Source: Acidobacteriaceae bacterium
GTDB lineage: Bacteria; Acidobacteriota; Terriglobia; Terriglobales; Acidobacteriaceae
Assembly: GCA_030041515.1 (NCBI GenBank)
Contig: JASHNS010000031.1
Location: 36,792-100,791 of the forward strand
DNA length: 64,000 nucleotides
Direction of reading: 5' to 3'
This document shows positions 61,657 through 64,000 of the stretch, one piece after another. Each line of letters opens with the position of its first letter. The stretch's first letter is position 1. The position numbers and the translations under genes were made by a program. The notes beneath the pieces are model-generated. The model worked only from the letters and a program-made list of their open reading frames with translations, was not told where the DNA came from and did no database searches.

Positions 61657-62364
61657 ATGTGGAATCAGGTCAAGCAATCGCTGCAGTCGTCGATGGGCCG
61701 AGCCATGGAGATGCTCGCAAGGCTGCTCCCCGGGATTCTGGCCTTCATCGTGGCTCTGCTGCTCTTCCTTTTCATCGGCTGGATCCTGGCATGGATCGTG
61801 CGCCGCATTCTTGCCGCGCTCGGCTTTGACGAGCGCATGAGCCGCAGCGCGCCCACCATGGCCGACTGGTCGCCGCGCCTCACGCCCTCGCAACTGGTGG
61901 GCCGGATCGTCTTCTGGTGCTTCCTCACCGCCGGCGTCATGGTCGGCGTGTCCGCCTTTGAGGCCGGCAGCAGCGAAAACGTCGTCTCCGGGTGGATTCT
62001 CGGCTATGTGCCGCATATCGTCGGCGCGGCGGTTTTGCTGCTGATCGGCAACATGCTGGCCCGTTACGTCTCGCGTAGCGTGCTCATCGCCGGCGTCAAT
62101 CTGAACCTCAGCTATGCGCGCCTGCTCAGCATGGGGGTGCGCTGGATGATCCTGGTCATCACCGCCGCTATGGTGCTCGACCACCTCGACCTGGGCAGCA
62201 ATATCGTGGAGCTGGGCTTCGGCATTCTCTTCGGCGGCATCGTGCTGGCGCTGGCGCTGGCGGTCGGCCTCGGCTCGCGCGATCTGGTCAGCCGCTCCCT
62301 CGAGCGCGAAGCCTCCCGCGTGGTCGCGGAAGAACAGCAGCCGGAGCGGGTGCATCACTTCTAG
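61657..62364 (+). CDS. MscS-type transmembrane protein without the beta domain
   Basis: The 235-residue protein has about five transmembrane helices (22-45, 80-97, 115-135, 155-175 and 185-205). The last one reads ILFGGIVLALALAVGLGSRDLVSRSLERE, as in the conserved TM helix of mechanosensitive-channel family proteins annotated as MscS_TM/CmpX-like. The usual cytoplasmic beta domain is missing. A GGGAAGGAG-type site precedes the ATG. It ends the glgE-treS-GT81-like operon, which suggests an osmotic role. Its stop codon TAG is the start of a heptamer array. Confidence 0.78.
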   Translation: MWNQVKQSLQSSMGRAMEMLARLLPGILAFIVALLLFLFIGWILAWIVRRILAALGFDERMSRSAPTMADWSPRLTPSQLVGRIVFWCFLTAGVMVGVSAFEAGSSENVVSGWILGYVPHIVGAAVLLLIGNMLARYVSRSVLIAGVNLNLSYARLLSMGVRWMILVITAAMVLDHLDLGSNIVELGFGILFGGIVLALALAVGLGSRDLVSRSLEREASRVVAEEQQPERVHHF

Positions 62365-62473
62365 GGTGTAGGGGATAGGGGACAGGGTGTAGACGGTTCG
62401 GCGCGCGGATCGCTACTCGCTACTCCTATCCCCTACTCCTATCCCCTACACCCTATCCCCTATCCCCTAGTCT
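62362..62473. repeat. Sixteen-unit 7-bp-period array linking two convergent stop codons
   Basis: Sixteen contiguous heptamers exactly fill 62362-62473. The left half has TAGGGTG, TAGGGGA, TAGGGGA, CAGGGTG; the right half has CTATCCC, CTACACC, CTATCCC, CTATCCC. The halves are reverse complements in type. The left end provides the TAG of the MscS-type gene (62362-62364). The right end encodes the last five residues and the TAG (62453-62455) of tsaE. Confidence 0.9.
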
Positions 62474-62935
62474 CAGCGTGATCGACCGCGAGTCCCCGCC
62501 GGTCGTCCGCATCTCGATTTCGCCCTGGCTCCGCTTCACCACGCTGGGGAATTTCTCGCCCCACTCCACCAGCACGATGCTGTCCGGTGACGACAGCTCC
62601 TCGAGGCCGAGCGAGTGCAGCTGGCGCTCATTCTGGATGCGGTAGAGGTCCAGGTGATAGAGCATCACCGGCTCGCGGCGGCCATCCACCGCGCGCGTGC
62701 CCTCATATTCGTGGACCAGCGTGAACGTTGGGCTGGTGACTTCATCGGGATCCGCCGCTTCCAGCGCCTCGGCAATTCCCTTCACCAGCGTCGTCTTGCC
62801 GGCGCCCAGGTCGCCGCGCAGGATGAGGAACTTCGGCGGGACCAGCAACTCCGCGACGCGGTGCCCGACCGCGATGGTGTCCGCCCCGCTGTGGCTCTCG
62901 AATTGATGCGTACGCATCTGCGCCGTCTGCCTCAT
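62453..62935 (-). CDS. tsaE: tRNA threonylcarbamoyladenosine biosynthesis ATPase TsaE
   Basis: The 160-residue P-loop protein has ILRGDLGAGKTTLVKGIAEAL, SPTFTLVHEYEG, MLYHLDLYRI and the VLVEWGEKFP motif. It is the ATPase that drives the TsaBD complex in t6A37 synthesis. The ATG at 62935 overlaps the nnrD stop (ATGA), so it is coupled to that gene. The C-terminal LGDRG is encoded by a heptamer repeat array and replaces whatever native end the gene had. Confidence 0.95.
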   Translation of the reverse strand: MRQTAQMRTHQFESHSGADTIAVGHRVAELLVPPKFLILRGDLGAGKTTLVKGIAEALEAADPDEVTSPTFTLVHEYEGTRAVDGRREPVMLYHLDLYRIQNERQLHSLGLEELSSPDSIVLVEWGEKFPSVVKRSQGEIEMRTTGGDSRSITLRLGDRG

Positions 62936-64000
62936 CGCAGCCCGCCTCCACGCGGGAGCCCCTGCAACCAAACATATCCCTCTTCATCCCGCGTGCGGAA
63001 AGAAAATGCTCGAAAAAGGTGACCGATGGTATCGGTGGCCAGAAGCGTGTGCTCGTCCTGTTCGCGCAAAGCGAAGTCGGCTGCCAGCCCATGCAGATAC
63101 ACCGCGGCCTCGACGGCCTCGGAGGGACGATCCGGATACTGCGCCAGCATCGCCGCCACGATCCCGGTGAGAATGTCGCCGCTCCCGCCTTTCGCCATGC
63201 CGGGATTCCCCGTCGTATTCACTGCGATGCGGCCGTCGGGATGCGCGATGAGCGTGCGCCAGCCCTTTAACACCACGGTCACATGATGCTTCGCCGCAAA
63301 ATCCCGCGCCAGCGGTTCGCGCCGGGCCTGCACTTCTTTGGTGCTCATGCCGGCCAGCCGCGCCATCTCGCCCGGATGCGGCGTAAGCACCATGGTTCTT
63401 CCCCGGCCATCGATCTTCTCCGGATGCTTCGCCAGAATGTTGAGCGCATCGGCATCGAGCACCAGCGGCCACTGCGTTTTTTCGATCAGGCCGAGCACGA
63501 ATTCCTCCGGCTCGGTGCCCATGCCCGGACCCATCGCGATCACCGTCGCGCGCGCCGTGAGCTTCTTCAGCGTCTCCGGCTCCAGGTTCGCAGCGGAAAC
63601 TTCTCCGTGCGGACCCTCCCTGAGCGACAGCGTCATCAACTCCGGCGTGATCGCGGCCACGCTGGCCAGAATTGATTCCGGCACCGCAGCCGTCACCAGC
63701 CCCGCGCCGGCGCGCAGCGCTGCCAGCGAAGCCATCGCCGGCGCGCCCGATTTCCCCCGCCCGCCGGCCACCACCAGCACATGTCCGTACATGCCTTTAT
63801 TGGAGTCGGCTGTGCGCGGCTGCTCGGTCAGCGATTTCGACGCGCCCGCCCACGTCAGGCCCATCTTCGACGCAATCGCCTCCTCCGGCGAACCGATCGA
63901 CGCGACCACGATCGGCCCCGCCGCGTTGCCGGTGAGATTGCCGCTCACGTGCGCCAGCTTCGGCGCGGTAAAGGTGACGACGGTGTTGGCACGAAACGCG
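62932..64000 (-). CDS. nnr: Bifunctional NAD(P)H-hydrate epimerase/dehydratase (5' end outside window)
   Basis: The visible 355 residues include the C-terminal tail of a YjeF_N (epimerase) domain (RANTVVTFTAPKLAH, ending IVVASIGSP). The ADP/ATP-dependent dehydratase domain follows: GHVLVVAGGRGKSGAPAMASLAALRAGAGLVT, MGPGMGT, DADALNILA, LTPHPGEMARLAG and NPGMAKGGSGDILTGIVAAML. It repairs damaged NAD(P)H hydrates. The stop overlaps the tsaE start by four bases. The reading frame stays open to the window end, so the true start lies beyond it. Confidence 0.95.
   Translation of the reverse strand, partial: AFRANTVVTFTAPKLAHVSGNLTGNAAGPIVVASIGSPEEAIASKMGLTWAGASKSLTEQPRTADSNKGMYGHVLVVAGGRGKSGAPAMASLAALRAGAGLVTAAVPESILASVAAITPELMTLSLREGPHGEVSAANLEPETLKKLTARATVIAMGPGMGTEPEEFVLGLIEKTQWPLVLDADALNILAKHPEKIDGRGRTMVLTPHPGEMARLAGMSTKEVQARREPLARDFAAKHHVTVVLKGWRTLIAHPDGRIAVNTTGNPGMAKGGSGDILTGIVAAMLAQYPDRPSEAVEAAVYLHGLAADFALREQDEHTLLATDTIGHLFRAFSFRTRDEEGYVWLQGLPRGGGLR

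Noticed and set aside
62362..62473. CRISPR-like array
   Set aside because: The units are contiguous 7-mers without unique spacers, and there are no cas genes in the window.

Overview
The window reads as chromosomal DNA of an Acidobacteriota, most likely the Terriglobia/Acidobacteriaceae group. The base composition is GC-rich. The VWA protein at 40403-41620 has the layout of the acidobacterial VWFA-related family. Several other families met often in this phylum are present: an S55-type (SpoIVB-like) secreted protein, an Ig-like surface protein, a PafA-like phosphatase fold, and GlgE next to a TreS-maltokinase fusion. The organism is Gram-negative (lpxB, an MsbA-like exporter, LolA). Nearly all genes are intact housekeeping or envelope genes. 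I see no prophage, integrase, transposase, CRISPR array, rRNA or recognisable tRNA.

Layout. 1-10 kb: the 3' part of a GH38 alpha-mannosidase, a small outer-membrane-type protein, the 2-oxoacid:ferredoxin oxidoreductase pair korAB, a UPF0303 protein, a pirin, a Q/N-rich small protein, a UBP-type zinc finger and two envelope proteins. 10-20 kb: an ECF sigma operon flanked by membrane proteins, a DUF3175 protein, an amino-acid permease divergent from a saccharopine-dehydrogenase-like enzyme, holB, an unusual Hfq-like protein, an XRE regulator/membrane protein pair with two near-identical palindromic operators, a Sua5 t6A enzyme and a CYTH protein. 20-30 kb: a chemoreceptor, MscS, a SpoIIE phosphatase, LolA, serS, a PafA-like protein that has lost its catalytic residues, and pyrD. 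30-36 kb: a compact aromatic amino-acid operon (trpC-trpF-trpB-trpA-chorismate mutase-DAHP synthase-tyrA). 36-45 kb: kbl, an Ig-like protein, miaA, a VWA protein, an S55-like protein with permuted motifs and an alcohol dehydrogenase. 45-54 kb: an M1-peptidase-like protein without the zinc site, lpxB, an MsbA-like exporter, hemW, threonine aldolase and another MscS. 54-64 kb: a dolichol-phosphate-sugar-type glycosyltransferase, then a tight locus of GlgE, TreS-maltokinase, a divergent GT81/GpgS-like protein and an MscS-type membrane protein, and finally tsaE with bifunctional nnrE/nnrD running off the window.

The most unusual feature is not a gene. At least a dozen gene junctions carry short degenerate tandem arrays with a strict 7-bp period. 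Three more carry 15-bp (7+8) arrays. Many supply the stop codon, or the last few codons, of the adjacent gene. The other main leads are three apparent pseudo-enzymes (PafA-like, M1-like and GT81-like), the Hfq-like protein with an N-terminal extension and a loop insertion, and the dual operator of the XRE pair.
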